Part shown: piece by piece, positions 43,999 through 53,731 of the stretch
Position numbering within the stretch: position 1 is the stretch's first letter
How the letters are laid out: each line of letters opens with the position of its first letter
Assembly (NCBI RefSeq): GCF_000176855.2
Contig: NC_015138.1
Location: forward strand, 4,650,001 to 4,714,000
Direction: 5' to 3'
Length of the DNA: 64,000 nucleotides
From: Paracidovorax avenae ATCC 19860
GTDB taxonomy: Bacteria; Pseudomonadota; Gammaproteobacteria; Burkholderiales; Burkholderiaceae_C
The notes under the pieces: generated by a model
Databases searched by the model: none
Told to the model about the DNA's origin: nothing
Seen by the model: the letters and a program-made list of their open reading frames with translations, nothing else
Translations under genes and position numbers: made by a program

Positions 43999-44268
43999 TC
44001 AGCAGCAGCGCCCGATGCGCCCGTTGCCACCGTAGCGCGCGTCCTGGCGCTCCCGGAAGAACTCGGCATAGCTCATGACCGGTTCCCCGGGATGCGTGCG
44101 CTCGCGGTGGGTCAGATAGGCGTCGTAGTCGGGCAGGCCCACCATGAGGCGCAGCGACTGCGCGAGGTAGCGCCCGCCCGTAGCGACGGCCTGCACGGCG
44201 CCCCGCGCGGCCTGCAGCGGCCGGCCCGCGGCGCTGCTGGCGCCGCTGCCGTCGGCCGCCGGCTTCAC
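43999..44268 (-). CDS. ybdD: YbdD/YjiX-family small protein
   Basis: 89 aa from a GTG that overlaps the cstA stop. The C-terminal half LRLMVGLPDYDAYLTHRERTHPGEPVMSYAEFFRERQDARYG and the RIGRCC ending are the DUF466 signature. The family nearly always sits after CstA-type pyruvate/peptide transporters and is thought to aid them. The N-terminal 30 residues are Ala/Gly-rich and less conserved. The frame stays open far upstream but has no other meaning. Confidence 0.87.
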   Translation of the reverse strand: MKPAADGSGASSAAGRPLQAARGAVQAVATGGRYLAQSLRLMVGLPDYDAYLTHRERTHPGEPVMSYAEFFRERQDARYGGNGRIGRCC

Positions 44269-46328
44269 CGAGCACCCTCCGGCAGGGCCTCGAACGGCGT
44301 TTCCTGCGCCGTGGGGCGGTTCGCGGCGCGGGCCTGCAGGCAGGCCCGCACGCTGTAGACCAGCACGCTCAGCACCACGAAGATGAACAGCGCGCACAGC
44401 CCGGCGTTGATCCGGTCGTTGAGCACGATGCGCGACATGGCCTCGGCCGTCCTGGCCGGCGCGATCACGGTGCCCTGGGCGATGCCTTCGGCGTACTTCG
44501 CGGCGTGCGACAGGAAGCCGATCTTCGGGTCGGCCGAGAAGATCTTCTGCCAGCCGGCCGTGAGCGTGCAGGCCAGCAACCAGGCAGCCGGGGCGATGGT
44601 CACCCAGGCGAAGCGCTCGCGCTTCATGCGGAACAGCACCACGGTGCCCAGCATCAGCGCCACGGCGGCCAGCATCTGGTTGGAAATGCCGAACAGCGGC
44701 CACAGCGTGTTGATGCCGCCCAGCGGATCGACCACGCCCTGGTAGAGGAAGTAGCCCCAGGCACCCACGCACAGCGCGGTGGCGACCAGATTGGCCGGCA
44801 GCGAATCGGTGCGCTTGAGCGCGGGCACGAAGCTGCCCAGCAGGTCCTGCAGCATGAAGCGGCCCGCACGCGTGCCGGCGTCCACCGCCGTCAGGATGAA
44901 GAGCGCCTCGAACAGGATCGCGAAGTGGTACCAGAAGGCCATCATGGCCGGCCCGCCCACCACCTGGTGCAGGATGTGCGCCATGCCCACCGCGAGCGTC
45001 GGCGCGCCGCCGGCACGGCCCAGGATGGTGTGCTCGCCCACGTCCTTGGCGGTTTGCACCAGCATGTCGGGCGTGATCACGAAGCCCCAGGTGGAGAGCG
45101 TCTGCGCCACGGCCTCGGGCGTGGTGCCCACGAGCGCCGCGGGGCTGTTCATCGCGAAGTAGATGCCGGGGTTGATGCACGAGGCGGCCACCAGCGCCAT
45201 CACGGCGACGAAGGATTCGGCCAGCATGCCGCCGTAGCCGATGTAGCGCGCGTGGGTTTCGTTCTCGAGCATCTTGGGCGTGGTGCCCGAGGAGATCAGC
45301 GCGTGGAAGCCCGACACCGCGCCGCAGGCGATGGTGATGAAGAGGAACGGGAACAGGCTGCCCGCCCAGACCGGGCCGTTGCCCTGCACGAACTGCGTGA
45401 TGGCCGGCATCTCCAGCGTGGGCGCCACCACCACGATGCCGATGGCCAGCGCCACGATGGTGCCGATCTTCAGGAAGGTGGAGAGGTAGTCGCGCGGCGC
45501 GAGCAGCAGCCACACCGGCAGCGAGGCGGCGACGAAGCCATAGCCGATCAGCATCCAGGTGAGCGTGGTGCCCGAGAAGGTGAATATCGGCCCCCAGGTG
45601 GGGTGCGCGGCCACGGCCTGCCCGCCGAAGATCGCTGCCATCAGCAGCACGAAGCCGATGACGGACACCTCGGCGATGCGGCCCGGGCGCAGGAAGCGCA
45701 GGTACACGCCCATGAAGAGCGCCACGGGGATGGTCGCCGCCACGGTGAACGCGCCCCAGGGCGATTCGGCCAGCGCCTTCACCACGATCAGCGCCAGCAC
45801 GGCCAGGATGATGATCATGATCATGAAGGTGCCGAAGAGCGCGATCAGCCCCGGCACGGTGCCCATCTCCTGCTTGACGAGGTCGCCCAGCGAGCGGCCG
45901 TCGCGCCGCGTGGAGATGAAGAGCACGATGAAATCCTGCACCGCACCCGCGAACACCACGCCCGCCAGCAGCCACAAGAGGCCGGGCACGTAGCCCATCT
46001 GCGCGGCCAGCACCGGGCCCACCAGCGGCCCCGCGCCCGCGATGGCGGCGAAGTGGTGGCCGAACAGCACGTGCTTGTTGGTGGGCACGTAGTCCAGCCC
46101 GTCGTTGTGGCGCCAGGCCGGCGTGGAACGCTTGGCATCCAGCCCCAGCACGCGCTGGGCGATGAACAGGCTGTAGTAGCGGTAGGCGATCAGATAGACG
46201 CAGACCGCCGCGACGACGATCCAGAGCGCGCTGACGGCCTCGCCGCGCGTCAGCGCGACGGTGCCGAGCGCCCAGGCGCCGAGCACGGCGATGCAGAGCC
46301 ACACCAGGTGGCGGCGGATGAGGGGCAT
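44265..46328 (-). CDS. cstA: CstA-family carbon-starvation (pyruvate/peptide) transporter
   Basis: 687 aa with about 16 to 18 membrane helices. Landmarks: the N-terminal DYVPTNKHVLFGHHFAAIAGAGPLVGPVLAAQMGY, the VQDFIVLFISTRRDGRSLGDL loop, and the ISSGTTPKMLENETHARYIGYGGML region. E. coli CstA and BtsT of this family import peptides and pyruvate. The ATG at 46328 begins the first helix segment. A two-component system lies directly upstream in the same direction, which likely controls it in response to an extracellular carbon source. A GC-rich hairpin (46356-46372) lies in the leader. Confidence 0.93.
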   Translation of the reverse strand: MPLIRRHLVWLCIAVLGAWALGTVALTRGEAVSALWIVVAAVCVYLIAYRYYSLFIAQRVLGLDAKRSTPAWRHNDGLDYVPTNKHVLFGHHFAAIAGAGPLVGPVLAAQMGYVPGLLWLLAGVVFAGAVQDFIVLFISTRRDGRSLGDLVKQEMGTVPGLIALFGTFMIMIIILAVLALIVVKALAESPWGAFTVAATIPVALFMGVYLRFLRPGRIAEVSVIGFVLLMAAIFGGQAVAAHPTWGPIFTFSGTTLTWMLIGYGFVAASLPVWLLLAPRDYLSTFLKIGTIVALAIGIVVVAPTLEMPAITQFVQGNGPVWAGSLFPFLFITIACGAVSGFHALISSGTTPKMLENETHARYIGYGGMLAESFVAVMALVAASCINPGIYFAMNSPAALVGTTPEAVAQTLSTWGFVITPDMLVQTAKDVGEHTILGRAGGAPTLAVGMAHILHQVVGGPAMMAFWYHFAILFEALFILTAVDAGTRAGRFMLQDLLGSFVPALKRTDSLPANLVATALCVGAWGYFLYQGVVDPLGGINTLWPLFGISNQMLAAVALMLGTVVLFRMKRERFAWVTIAPAAWLLACTLTAGWQKIFSADPKIGFLSHAAKYAEGIAQGTVIAPARTAEAMSRIVLNDRINAGLCALFIFVVLSVLVYSVRACLQARAANRPTAQETPFEALPEGAR

Positions 46329-46484
46329 GGGACTTGTCTCCTGGATGCGGGAAGGGCCCCGGTGGTCCGGGGGCAGGCCAGTATCCCGGCCAGGGGCGCC
46401 GCGCGCATCCGCCCTGCCACGTAGGCGGGCCGGGTGGAATTTCGTAAGGGACAACCCTAGGGACGGCCGGCAGGCGCCAGGGTG

Positions 46485-47144
46485 TCAGCGACCCGTGTCG
46501 AAGCGCTTCGCGTGCTCGACGGCATAGCGAATCAGCTCCGCCAGGCTGCCCAGCTCCAGCCGCCGGCGGATGTTCTGCCGGTGCGCCTCCACCGTGCGCA
46601 CGCTCAGGCCGAGATCGCAGGCGATCTGCTTGCTGGACGCGCCACGGCCCAGCGCCGCCAGGATTTCGCTCTCGCGCGGGGTGAGCAGCGGCTTCGGGGC
46701 CTGGTTGCGGAAGAGCCGCTGCGACACAGCCGGGCTGAGGAAGGTGCCGCCCGCAGCCACCGCCTCCAGCGCCGCGACCAGTTCGGACGCCGGCGCATCC
46801 TTGAGCACGTAGCCGCTGGCGCCCACCTGCAGGGCGCGCTGCACGTACTCGGGGTTGTCGTACATGCTGAGCATGAGCACCCGCGGGGCGCCGCTGCCGG
46901 CCAGCAGGCGGGCGGCGAGGTCCAGCCCGCTCACGTCCTTCATGCCCACGTCCATGAGGACGATGCCGGGCGCGAGCCGCGCGATCAGCGGCTCCGCCTC
47001 GTCCGCGCCGGAGGCTTCGCCCACGATCGCCACCCACGGCAGGCTGCCCAGGCGCGCGCGCAGGCCGTCGCGCACCAGGGCATGGTCATCGACGAGGAAC
47101 AGGCGGACGGGGCGCTCCAGGGGAGCACTGGCGGCAGCGGTCAT
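46485..47144 (-). CDS. LuxR/NarL-type response regulator
   Basis: 219 aa. Receiver domain: FLVDDHALVRDGL with the acidic pocket, the phospho-accepting Asp in GIVLMDVGMKD, and the Lys in YVLKDAPASEL. The C-terminal LuxR HTH is LTPRESEILAALGRGASSKQIACDLGLSVRTVEAHRQNI. It overlaps the sensor kinase gene by 4 bases and lies upstream of cstA/ybdD on the same strand, so control of that transporter is the simplest reading. Confidence 0.92.
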   Translation of the reverse strand: MTAAASAPLERPVRLFLVDDHALVRDGLRARLGSLPWVAIVGEASGADEAEPLIARLAPGIVLMDVGMKDVSGLDLAARLLAGSGAPRVLMLSMYDNPEYVQRALQVGASGYVLKDAPASELVAALEAVAAGGTFLSPAVSQRLFRNQAPKPLLTPRESEILAALGRGASSKQIACDLGLSVRTVEAHRQNIRRRLELGSLAELIRYAVEHAKRFDTGR

Positions 47145-48577
47145 GCAGGCTCCATCCTATCCGCGGGCACCTCGGCCACCACGCGCGTGCCGCCCGCCCC
47201 CGAGCGCACCTGCAGCCGGCCGCCGATGGCCGCCATGCGCTCGTGCATGTTGCGCAGGCCGATGCCGCGCCGCGGATCGTGCTGCAGCGCCGCAGGATCG
47301 AAGCCCCGCCCGTCGTCGCGCACCTCCAGCTGCACGCCGCCGCCCACGCACTCCAGCGTCACGTGCACCTGCCGCGCCTGGGCATGCTTGCGCACGTTGG
47401 TGAGCGCTTCCTGGGCGACGCGGAACAGCGCGGTGGTGACGTCCTGCGGCAGGGGCCCCGGCGGCTGGGCCACGTCGGCGGCCGCCGCCACCGGGCCATG
47501 TTCGCCGAAGGCGCGGGCCAGGTGCTCCAGCGCGGCGGGCAGGCCGAGGGTGTCCAGCAGCGCCGGGCGCAGCTCGTGCGACAGGCGCCGCACCTCGCCC
47601 AGGGCCTCGTTGAGGTGCTGGAGCGCGGTGCCGAGGGTGGCCGGCGCCGGACGCTCGCGCTCGATCTCCTCCACTGCCGACTCGATGAGCAGCTTGGCGG
47701 AGACCAGGGTCTGGCTGGTGCCGTCGTGCAGTTCGCGCGCCAGGTGGCCGCGCTCCTCCTCCTGCGACTGCACCACGCGGCGCGCGAGCAGGCGCAGGCG
47801 GGCTTCCGACAGGCGGTGCTCGCTGAGGTTGAGCAGCAGCCCGCAGGCGCTGATCGCCGCGAAGCCCAGGGCGGCGAAACCCGCGATCCACCACATCGTG
47901 GTGCCCACGTTGGAGCCCACCTGCCGTTCCAGGCCGGCCTGCGTGGCCTCGATGTCGTCCAGGTACAGCCCCGTGCCCACCATCCAGTTCCAGTGCGGCA
48001 GGGCGATCACGTAGCCCAGTTTCGGCGCGAGCTGCCCGCCGAGGGACGGCTTGGGCCAGGAATACTCCACGAAGCCGCCGCCGGCCTGGGCCTGCGCGAT
48101 GAGCTGCTGGATGGTCGGCCGCCCCTGGGGATCGCGCAGGTCCCACAGCATCCGGCCCACCAGTTCCGGCTGGCGCGAGTGCATGAGGGAGCGGCCCTGC
48201 AGGTCATAGACGAAAAAGTAGCCGTCGCTGCCGTAGTCCAGCGCGGCCAGGCGGCGCATGGCCTCCTCCCGCGCCTTCGGGTCGTCGCCGCCCGCCTCGT
48301 AGAGCGGCCGCACGGTGCTCACCGCCAGGTCCACGTAGCTGCGCAGCTCGCTGCGGCGCTGCTCCAGGTACGACTGCTCCACCAGGGCGCGCTCGCGCCG
48401 CGCGAGGTCCTGTGCCTGGTGGCGCACCAGGGCCGTCACCAGCGCCAGGGTGACGAGCAGCGGCACCACCGCCAGCGCCACGATCTTCGTGCGCAGGCGG
48501 GCCGCGGGGTCCGCCGCGCCGGCCGCGGGCGCGCCGTCCGGCGGGGCCCCGCGAAATACGTCCTTGCCTGTTCCCAT
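47141..48577 (-). CDS. Cache-domain sensor histidine kinase (HisKA_3 type)
   Basis: 478 aa. First membrane helix is [19 protein letters not shown] (about 32-50). A periplasmic Cache domain follows, with [28 protein letters not shown], typical of sCache_2 sensors of small acids. The second helix is [22 protein letters not shown]. Then the H-box is [20 protein letters not shown] and the ATPase part [10 protein letters not shown] and [11 protein letters not shown]. It phosphorylates the adjacent NarL-type regulator. With cstA next door, pyruvate or a similar small acid is a reasonable but untested ligand. Confidence 0.9.
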   Translation of the reverse strand: MGTGKDVFRGAPPDGAPAAGAADPAARLRTKIVALAVVPLLVTLALVTALVRHQAQDLARRERALVEQSYLEQRRSELRSYVDLAVSTVRPLYEAGGDDPKAREEAMRRLAALDYGSDGYFFVYDLQGRSLMHSRQPELVGRMLWDLRDPQGRPTIQQLIAQAQAGGGFVEYSWPKPSLGGQLAPKLGYVIALPHWNWMVGTGLYLDDIEATQAGLERQVGSNVGTTMWWIAGFAALGFAAISACGLLLNLSEHRLSEARLRLLARRVVQSQEEERGHLARELHDGTSQTLVSAKLLIESAVEEIERERPAPATLGTALQHLNEALGEVRRLSHELRPALLDTLGLPAALEHLARAFGEHGPVAAAADVAQPPGPLPQDVTTALFRVAQEALTNVRKHAQARQVHVTLECVGGGVQLEVRDDGRGFDPAALQHDPRRGIGLRNMHERMAAIGGRLQVRSGAGGTRVVAEVPADRMEPA

Positions 48578-48607
48578 GCGCCTTCCATCCGTCCCGGAAA
48601 TGCGTTC

Positions 48608-48695
48608 CCGCCGTAAAATCGGCGGTCACCCGCCCCTTGAACGGGCGCCGCCGCACGGCTGCGCCGCGCGGCAAGCGGGAGGCGCCGCGCAGCCG
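48608..48695 (+). promoter_or_regulatory. Structured leader/promoter region before ttcA
   Basis: The 163-base gap between the divergent sensor kinase and ttcA holds two inverted repeats. One is CCGCCG-TAAAAT-CGGCGG (48608-48625), whose spacer looks like a -10 hexamer. The other is a 9-bp stem CGGCTGCGC (48656-48664) with GCGCAGCCG (48687-48695). The first may be a promoter with an operator-like symmetry and the second an mRNA leader hairpin. Neither role is shown. Confidence 0.35.
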
Positions 48696-48740
48696 CGCCG
48701 TGCCCTTCCTGCTTCCGCGGACCCGATTGTCCCCCCTCCC

Positions 48741-49673
48741 ATGACCGCCCTGCCCCAAGACACCGACTGGACCGCCGACGCCGCCCGCCCCGCGCAGGCC
48801 CGGATCGAACGCGAGGCGCACAAGCTCGAGAAGCGCCTGTGCCGCGAGGTCGGCCGCGCCATCGTCGATTACCGCATGATCGAGGAGGGCGACAAGGTCA
48901 TGGTGTGCATGTCCGGCGGCAAGGACAGCTACACCCTGCTGGACATCCTCATCAAGCTGAAGAAACGCGCGCCGATCCATTTCGACCTGGTGGCGGTGAA
49001 CCTCGACCAGAAGCAGCCGGGCTTCCCGGAGCACATCCTGCCCGAGTACCTGGCCACCACCGGCGTGCCCTTCCACATCGAGAACCAGGACACCTACAGC
49101 ATCGTCAAGCGGGTGGTGCCCGAGGGCAAGACCACCTGCGGCCTGTGCAGCCGCCTGCGCCGCGGCATCCTCTACCGCGTGGCCGACGAACTGGGCTGCA
49201 CCAAGATCGCGCTGGGCCACCACCGCGACGACATCCTGCAGACACTGCTGCTCAACATGTTCTTCGGCGGCAAGCTGAAGGCCATGCCCCCGAAACTGGT
49301 CAGCGACGACGGCCGCCACGTGGTGATCCGCCCGCTGGCCTACGTGACCGAGAAGGACACCACCCGCTGGGCGCAGCAGCAGCAGTTCCCGATCATTCCC
49401 TGCAACCTCTGCGGCAGCCAGGAGAACCTGCAGCGCAAGCAGGTGGGCGAGATGCTGCGCGACTGGGACAAGCGCTTCCCCGGCCGCGTGGACAACATGT
49501 TCAACGCCCTGCAGAACATCGTGCCGTCCCACCTGCTGGACGGAACGCTGCACGACTTCCAGCATCTGAAGGCCACGGGCGTTCCGAGCGACGACGGCGA
49601 CAAGGCCTTCGACGCGGAGGAATTCCCCCCGGCGCCCGCCCTGCCGGGCCTGCAGGTGGTGCAGATTTCCTGA
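48741..49673 (+). CDS. ttcA: tRNA 2-thiocytidine(32) synthetase TtcA
   Basis: 310 aa. Thiolates cytidine 32 of certain tRNAs. PP-loop ATPase motif [13 protein letters not shown] near residue 55. The Fe-S cluster Cys pair is in [12 protein letters not shown], with the third Cys in [14 protein letters not shown], the usual TtcA pattern. [18 protein letters not shown] is a further family mark. ATG 48741 is chosen over upstream open frame. It is not part of an obvious operon; the following lipoprotein gene is 66 bases downstream. Confidence 0.93.
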   Translation: MTALPQDTDWTADAARPAQARIEREAHKLEKRLCREVGRAIVDYRMIEEGDKVMVCMSGGKDSYTLLDILIKLKKRAPIHFDLVAVNLDQKQPGFPEHILPEYLATTGVPFHIENQDTYSIVKRVVPEGKTTCGLCSRLRRGILYRVADELGCTKIALGHHRDDILQTLLLNMFFGGKLKAMPPKLVSDDGRHVVIRPLAYVTEKDTTRWAQQQQFPIIPCNLCGSQENLQRKQVGEMLRDWDKRFPGRVDNMFNALQNIVPSHLLDGTLHDFQHLKATGVPSDDGDKAFDAEEFPPAPALPGLQVVQIS

Positions 49674-49739
49674 CACGCCGCGGCCCTGCGAGCGACCCGT
49701 GAAGCCTCCCCCTTCGTACCGGATTCCAGGAGACCGCCC

Positions 49740-50465
49740 ATGAACGCCGCCACCGCCGGACTGCCCCGGCTCTTCCGCTGCCTCTGGCTGCTGCTGGCCG
49801 CCGCCGTGCTGGCCGGCTGCGCCAGCACCCGCACGGTGGACAGCACCGTGTCCACCTACTCCACCCTGCCGGGGCTGCCCTCCCCGCCCACCTACCGGCT
49901 GGAGCGCCTGCCCTCGCAGCAGGCGCAGGCCGCGCAGTTCGCCCCCATCGAGGCCCTGGCCCAGCAATCGCTCGCGCGCGTGGGCCTGCAGCGCGACGAC
50001 GCCAACGCCCGGCTGGTGCTTCAGATCGGCGCCAGCGCCAGCACCACCTGGCCCGCCTCCTGGCCCTACTATGGCCCCGCCTACCCCGGATGGGGCTGGG
50101 GCGTGGGCTGGGGCGGCCGTGGCGGATGGGGCTGGGGCATGGGCACCGGCTGGATGATGGACCGCCCGCCCACGCTCTACCGCCGCGAGGCCAGCCTGGT
50201 GCTGCGCGACGCGGCCACGCAGAAGATCGTCTATGAAACCTCGGCCGTCTATGAAGATGTCTGGGTGAACGATCCGGCCATCTTCGGCATCCTGTTCGAC
50301 GCCGCGCTCACCGGATTCCCGACACCGCCGTCCGGGCCGCGCCAGGTGCGCACCACCTTCGCCCCGGCCGGCCAGGGGCCTTCCCCGGGCTCCGCCGCAC
50401 CCGCCGCCTCCGCTCCCGCCACGCCGGGGGTGGTCGTGTCCCCCGAGCCGGGCCGCGCCCCCTGA
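49740..50465 (+). CDS. DUF4136-type lipoprotein with Gly/Trp-rich segment
   Basis: 241 aa. A lipoprotein signal ends with the lipobox LLAAAVLAGCAS, so it should be membrane-anchored. The middle has a low-complexity stretch rich in Trp and Gly (PGWGWGVGWGG and GGWGWGMG), followed by RREASLVLRDAATQKIVYETSAVYE, which fits DUF4136-type outer-envelope proteins. The C-terminal 40 residues are Pro/Ala-rich. An AGGAG ribosome-binding site lies before the ATG. The function is unknown; the phosphatase gene follows after 7 bases. Confidence 0.8.
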   Translation: MNAATAGLPRLFRCLWLLLAAAVLAGCASTRTVDSTVSTYSTLPGLPSPPTYRLERLPSQQAQAAQFAPIEALAQQSLARVGLQRDDANARLVLQIGASASTTWPASWPYYGPAYPGWGWGVGWGGRGGWGWGMGTGWMMDRPPTLYRREASLVLRDAATQKIVYETSAVYEDVWVNDPAIFGILFDAALTGFPTPPSGPRQVRTTFAPAGQGPSPGSAAPAASAPATPGVVVSPEPGRAP

Positions 50466-50472
50466 CCGCCGC

Positions 50473-51114
50473 ATGCAGCAAGCCACCCGCATCATCGCCA
50501 TCCGCCACGGGGAAACCGCCTGGAACGTGGACACGCGCATCCAGGGCCACCTCGACATTCCCCTGAACGACACCGGCCTCTGGCAGGCCCGGCAACTGGG
50601 CCGGGCCCTCGCGGACGAGCCCGTGGCCGCGATCTACGCGAGCGACCTGCGGCGCGCCCATGCCACGGCCCAGGCCGTGGCCGATGCCACGGGCGCGCCC
50701 CTGGCCACCGACGTGCGGCTGCGCGAGCGCGCGTTCGGCCTCATGGAGGGGCGCACCTTCCGCGAGATCGAGGCCGAGCTGCCCGAACAGGCCCGCCGCT
50801 GGCGGCAGCGCGACCCGGATTTCGAGCCCGAAGGCGGCGAATCGCTGATCGCCTTCCGCGAGCGCATCACCGCGGCCACCCATGCCCTGGCCCGCCGCCA
50901 CCCGGGCGAGCTGATCGCCCTCGTGGCGCACGGAGGGGTGATGGACGTGCTCTACCGCGCCGCCACCGGCCAGGAACTGCAGGCGCCGCGCACCTGGCTC
51001 CTGGCGAACGCTGCCATCAACCGCCTGCTCTGGACCGAAGACGGGCTCACCCTGGTGGGCTGGGCCGACACGCAACACCTCGAGGATGCCGCCCGCGATG
51101 AAAACCATGCCTGA
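50473..51114 (+). CDS. Histidine phosphatase (phosphoglycerate mutase-like)
   Basis: 213 aa. The RHG catalytic motif is IAIRHGETAWNVDTRIQGHLD near residue 11, with the later acid/His motif LRERAFGLMEGRTF and LIALVAHGGVMDVLYRA. It belongs to the GpmB/CobC group of cofactor-independent phosphatases; true mutase activity is unlikely on sequence alone. It starts 7 bases after the lipoprotein and overlaps the next gene, forming a three-gene string. The substrate is unknown. Confidence 0.85.
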   Translation: MQQATRIIAIRHGETAWNVDTRIQGHLDIPLNDTGLWQARQLGRALADEPVAAIYASDLRRAHATAQAVADATGAPLATDVRLRERAFGLMEGRTFREIEAELPEQARRWRQRDPDFEPEGGESLIAFRERITAATHALARRHPGELIALVAHGGVMDVLYRAATGQELQAPRTWLLANAAINRLLWTEDGLTLVGWADTQHLEDAARDENHA

Positions 51115-52279
51115 TCCCGCCGCGGCGCTGCTCGCCACCATCGGCCAGCGGGTGGACCTGATCGACACCCCCGTCGCGGTCGTGGACCTCGACGCCATGG
51201 AGCGCAACATCCAGCGCATGGCTGATTTCGCGCGCAAGCACCAGGTGCGCTGGCGCCCGCACGCGAAGATGCACAAGTGCGCCGAACTGGCGCTGCGCCT
51301 GCAGCAGGCCGGCGCCGGTGGCGCCTGCGTGCAGAAGGTCTCGGAGGCCGAGGCGCTCGCCGCCGGCGGCGTGACGGACATCTACATCAGCAACGAAGTG
51401 ATCGCGCCGGCCAAGCTGCAGCGCGTGGCGCGCCTGGCCCGGCAGCTCGCCGGCCTGGGCGGGCGCCTAGCCATCGCCGTGGACAGCCCGGAGGGCATTG
51501 CCCGCCTGGCCGAGGCCATGGACGCGGCCGGCCCGGATGGCGCCGGCATCGACGTATTCGTGGAGATCGACGTCGGCCAGGGCCGCTGCGGCGTGCCGCC
51601 GGGCGAGGCGGCGGTGCCGCTCGCGCAGGCGGTCGCCGGCCATGCTCGGCTGCGCTTCGCCGGCCTGCATGCCTACCATGGCCGGGCCCAGCACCTGCGC
51701 GGCGCGGCCGAACGGCGCGATGCCATCGCCACCGCCGTGGAAGCCGCCCGCACCACGCGCGATGCCATCCAGGCGGCGGGCCTGCCCGTCCCCCTCGTCA
51801 CCGGAGCGGGCACGGGCACCCTGGTGCACGAGGCCGCGAGCGGCGTGTACGGCGAACTGCAGGCCGGCTCCTTCCTGTTCATGGATGCGGACTACGCCGC
51901 CAACGAACGCGAGCCCGCGCAGCCGGCCTTCGAGCATGCGCTGTTCATCAAGACCCAGGTCATCTCCAGCCGCGATACGCACGCCGTCTGCGATGCGGGC
52001 CACAAGAGCCATGCCATCGACTCCGGCCTGCCGCAGGTCGCCTTCCTGCCGCCCGAGCGCGCGCTGCGCTACGCCAACGGCGGCGACGAGCACGGCCTGC
52101 TGTTCGCGGACGGCGACCGGGCCCGCCTGCCCGCCATCGGCCGCATGCTCTGGCTCGTTCCCGGGCACTGCGACCCGACGGTGAACCTGCACGGCCACCT
52201 CATCGGCGTGCGCGGCGGGCTCGCGCACGGCGTGGTCGAGCGCATCCTGCGCGTGGATGCGCGCGGCGCGGTGACCTGA
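51098..52279 (+). CDS. DSD1-family PLP enzyme (D-threonine aldolase/D-serine dehydratase-like)
   Basis: 393 aa from ATG 51098; ATGs at 51086 and 51107 are also possible. Alanine-racemase-like barrel: LIDTPVAVVDLDAMERNI and the PLP Lys in RWRPHAKMHK. The C-terminal zinc site uses the His and Cys of PGHCDPTVNLH, the mark of metal-activated D-threonine aldolase and D-serine dehydratase. It would cleave or dehydrate a D-3-hydroxyamino acid. Overlap with the phosphatase gene suggests co-expression, although the two have no obvious shared pathway. Confidence 0.87.
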   Translation: MKTMPDPAAALLATIGQRVDLIDTPVAVVDLDAMERNIQRMADFARKHQVRWRPHAKMHKCAELALRLQQAGAGGACVQKVSEAEALAAGGVTDIYISNEVIAPAKLQRVARLARQLAGLGGRLAIAVDSPEGIARLAEAMDAAGPDGAGIDVFVEIDVGQGRCGVPPGEAAVPLAQAVAGHARLRFAGLHAYHGRAQHLRGAAERRDAIATAVEAARTTRDAIQAAGLPVPLVTGAGTGTLVHEAASGVYGELQAGSFLFMDADYAANEREPAQPAFEHALFIKTQVISSRDTHAVCDAGHKSHAIDSGLPQVAFLPPERALRYANGGDEHGLLFADGDRARLPAIGRMLWLVPGHCDPTVNLHGHLIGVRGGLAHGVVERILRVDARGAVT

Positions 52280-52285
52280 AGCTCC

Positions 52286-52900
52286 TCAGTCGGGCCGGGG
52301 CGGGAACAGCCCCTCCACGCAGATGATGAAGGCCACCGTCAGCGAGGGCTGGAGGGTGCCCATCGTCCCGGCCGCCGCCACCGGCAGGGCCAGGGGCTGC
52401 TGGGCGCCCACGGGGGCAACGGTCACGGGGGCGTCGAACGGCTTGAGGTTCGCATTCGCTGCATCGCTCGTCCATTCCTTGACGTCGAAATTGCCCCCCT
52501 TGCCCTTGCTCTGCACGGACCCGGGACCGGGCGTTTCGCTCACGTTGGCCAGCGTCGGCGCGCTGTTCGCCGGAATGCCCAGGGATGCCTTGCCGCCCAC
52601 TGGCGGCAGCTGGCTGGCGGACACCATGCCCACCGCCGCCCCGCTGAGCGCCACGGAGTGCGACGCAGCTCCGGTCGGGCCGGGCGGCTGGTCGGCCGTC
52701 TGCAGGCCCATGGGTACGCGGTTGCGCAGGTCGGGCAACTGGAAGGTGGTGCGCCCGTCGCCGCCGAAGCGGCTGCCCAGGATCGCGAACAGCGCCGGGT
52801 TCTGCGCGATGTTCAGGACCGACCCGTCGCACAGCGCCCAGCCGCGCGGCACGAAGGCCGCCGTCCACAGCAGGACGGTGCCGATGTAACTCTCATCCAT
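52286..52900 (-). CDS. Phage tail collar-domain protein (MdpB-like), copy 1
   Basis: 204 aa. The N-terminus (DESYIGTVLLWTAAFVPRGWALCDGSVL) and the tail-collar stretch FGGDGRTTFQLPDLRNRVPMG are those of microcystin-dependent-protein-like collar proteins. A beta-rich middle follows with repeated TGAAS and PVGGKAS elements, and the C-terminus (LQPSLTVAFIICVEGLFPPRPD) is shared with the next two genes. No signal peptide. It is the last of three tandem paralogues; no other phage gene is nearby. The role is unknown. Confidence 0.85.
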   Translation of the reverse strand: MDESYIGTVLLWTAAFVPRGWALCDGSVLNIAQNPALFAILGSRFGGDGRTTFQLPDLRNRVPMGLQTADQPPGPTGAASHSVALSGAAVGMVSASQLPPVGGKASLGIPANSAPTLANVSETPGPGSVQSKGKGGNFDVKEWTSDAANANLKPFDAPVTVAPVGAQQPLALPVAAAGTMGTLQPSLTVAFIICVEGLFPPRPD

Positions 52901-52954
52901 GATTTCCCTCTTTCCTCAAGATGTCTGGAACGGTCCGCGGGCATGGCGGACGGA

Positions 52955-53566
52955 TCAGGGCCGGTCGGGGTACAGCCCCAGCAGGCAGATGATGAAGTTC
53001 AGCGTCAGCGAGGGCTGGATGGTGCTCACCGGGCCCGACAGCGACACCGGCAGCGACAGGGGCTGCTGCGCGGAACCGGGGCTGATGGTGACGGGTGCGT
53101 CGAAGGGCTTCAGGTTGGTATTGGCCGCATCGCTCGTGTAGATCTTCGCGCCGAAGTTGCCCGCCGTCCCTTTGGCCAGCACGCCGGTGGGGCCCGGCAC
53201 GTCGGTGAGGTTCGCCGCGACCGGCGCGTTGTTCACGGGGATCGATACCGATGCCTTGCCGCTCATCGGGGGCAGCTGGTTGGCGGCGATCATGCCGGTG
53301 GCGGCGCCGGTCACGGTCAGTACCTGCGACGCCGCACCCGTGGTGCCGGGCGTCTGCGACGCCGCCTGCAGCCCCATGGGCACCCGGTTGCGCAGGTCGG
53401 GGAGATTGAAGTTGGTGCGCGCATCGCCGCCGTAGCGCACGCCGATGAGGGAGTACAGCGCCTGATAGTCCATGATCTTCAGCTGCGTTCCGTCGCACAG
53501 CGCCCAGTTCCGCGGCACCCAGCTGCCGGCCCACAGCACGATCGTGCCGATATATGCTTCATCCAT
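52955..53566 (-). CDS. Phage tail collar-domain protein (MdpB-like), copy 2
   Basis: 203 aa from the ATG giving MDEAYIGTIVLWAGSWVPRNWALCDG. The collar motif is YGGDARTNFNLPDLRNRVPMG and the ending LQPSLTLNFIICLLGLYPDRP. It is closer to copy 1 than to copy 3 at both termini, fitting stepwise duplication. A TTTCCCTC leader on the coding complement repeats before each copy, giving the same GAGGGAAA ribosome-binding site. The 54-base gap to copy 1 suggests one transcript. Confidence 0.85.
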   Translation of the reverse strand: MDEAYIGTIVLWAGSWVPRNWALCDGTQLKIMDYQALYSLIGVRYGGDARTNFNLPDLRNRVPMGLQAASQTPGTTGAASQVLTVTGAATGMIAANQLPPMSGKASVSIPVNNAPVAANLTDVPGPTGVLAKGTAGNFGAKIYTSDAANTNLKPFDAPVTISPGSAQQPLSLPVSLSGPVSTIQPSLTLNFIICLLGLYPDRP

Positions 53567-53731
53567 GGTTTCCCTCACTTTCGGTTGGTGACTCTGCTTT
53601 GAATGGACCCGCGTGCATGCCGCGGGACGCACCGCTCCGCAGCCCCGCGCAGGGGGCTGGAACCGGCGATTGGTCTCGAAGAGGCGCACCGCCGCCTCCG
53701 GCCGGGCCGGAAAGGCGCGTGCGCCGGCCCC

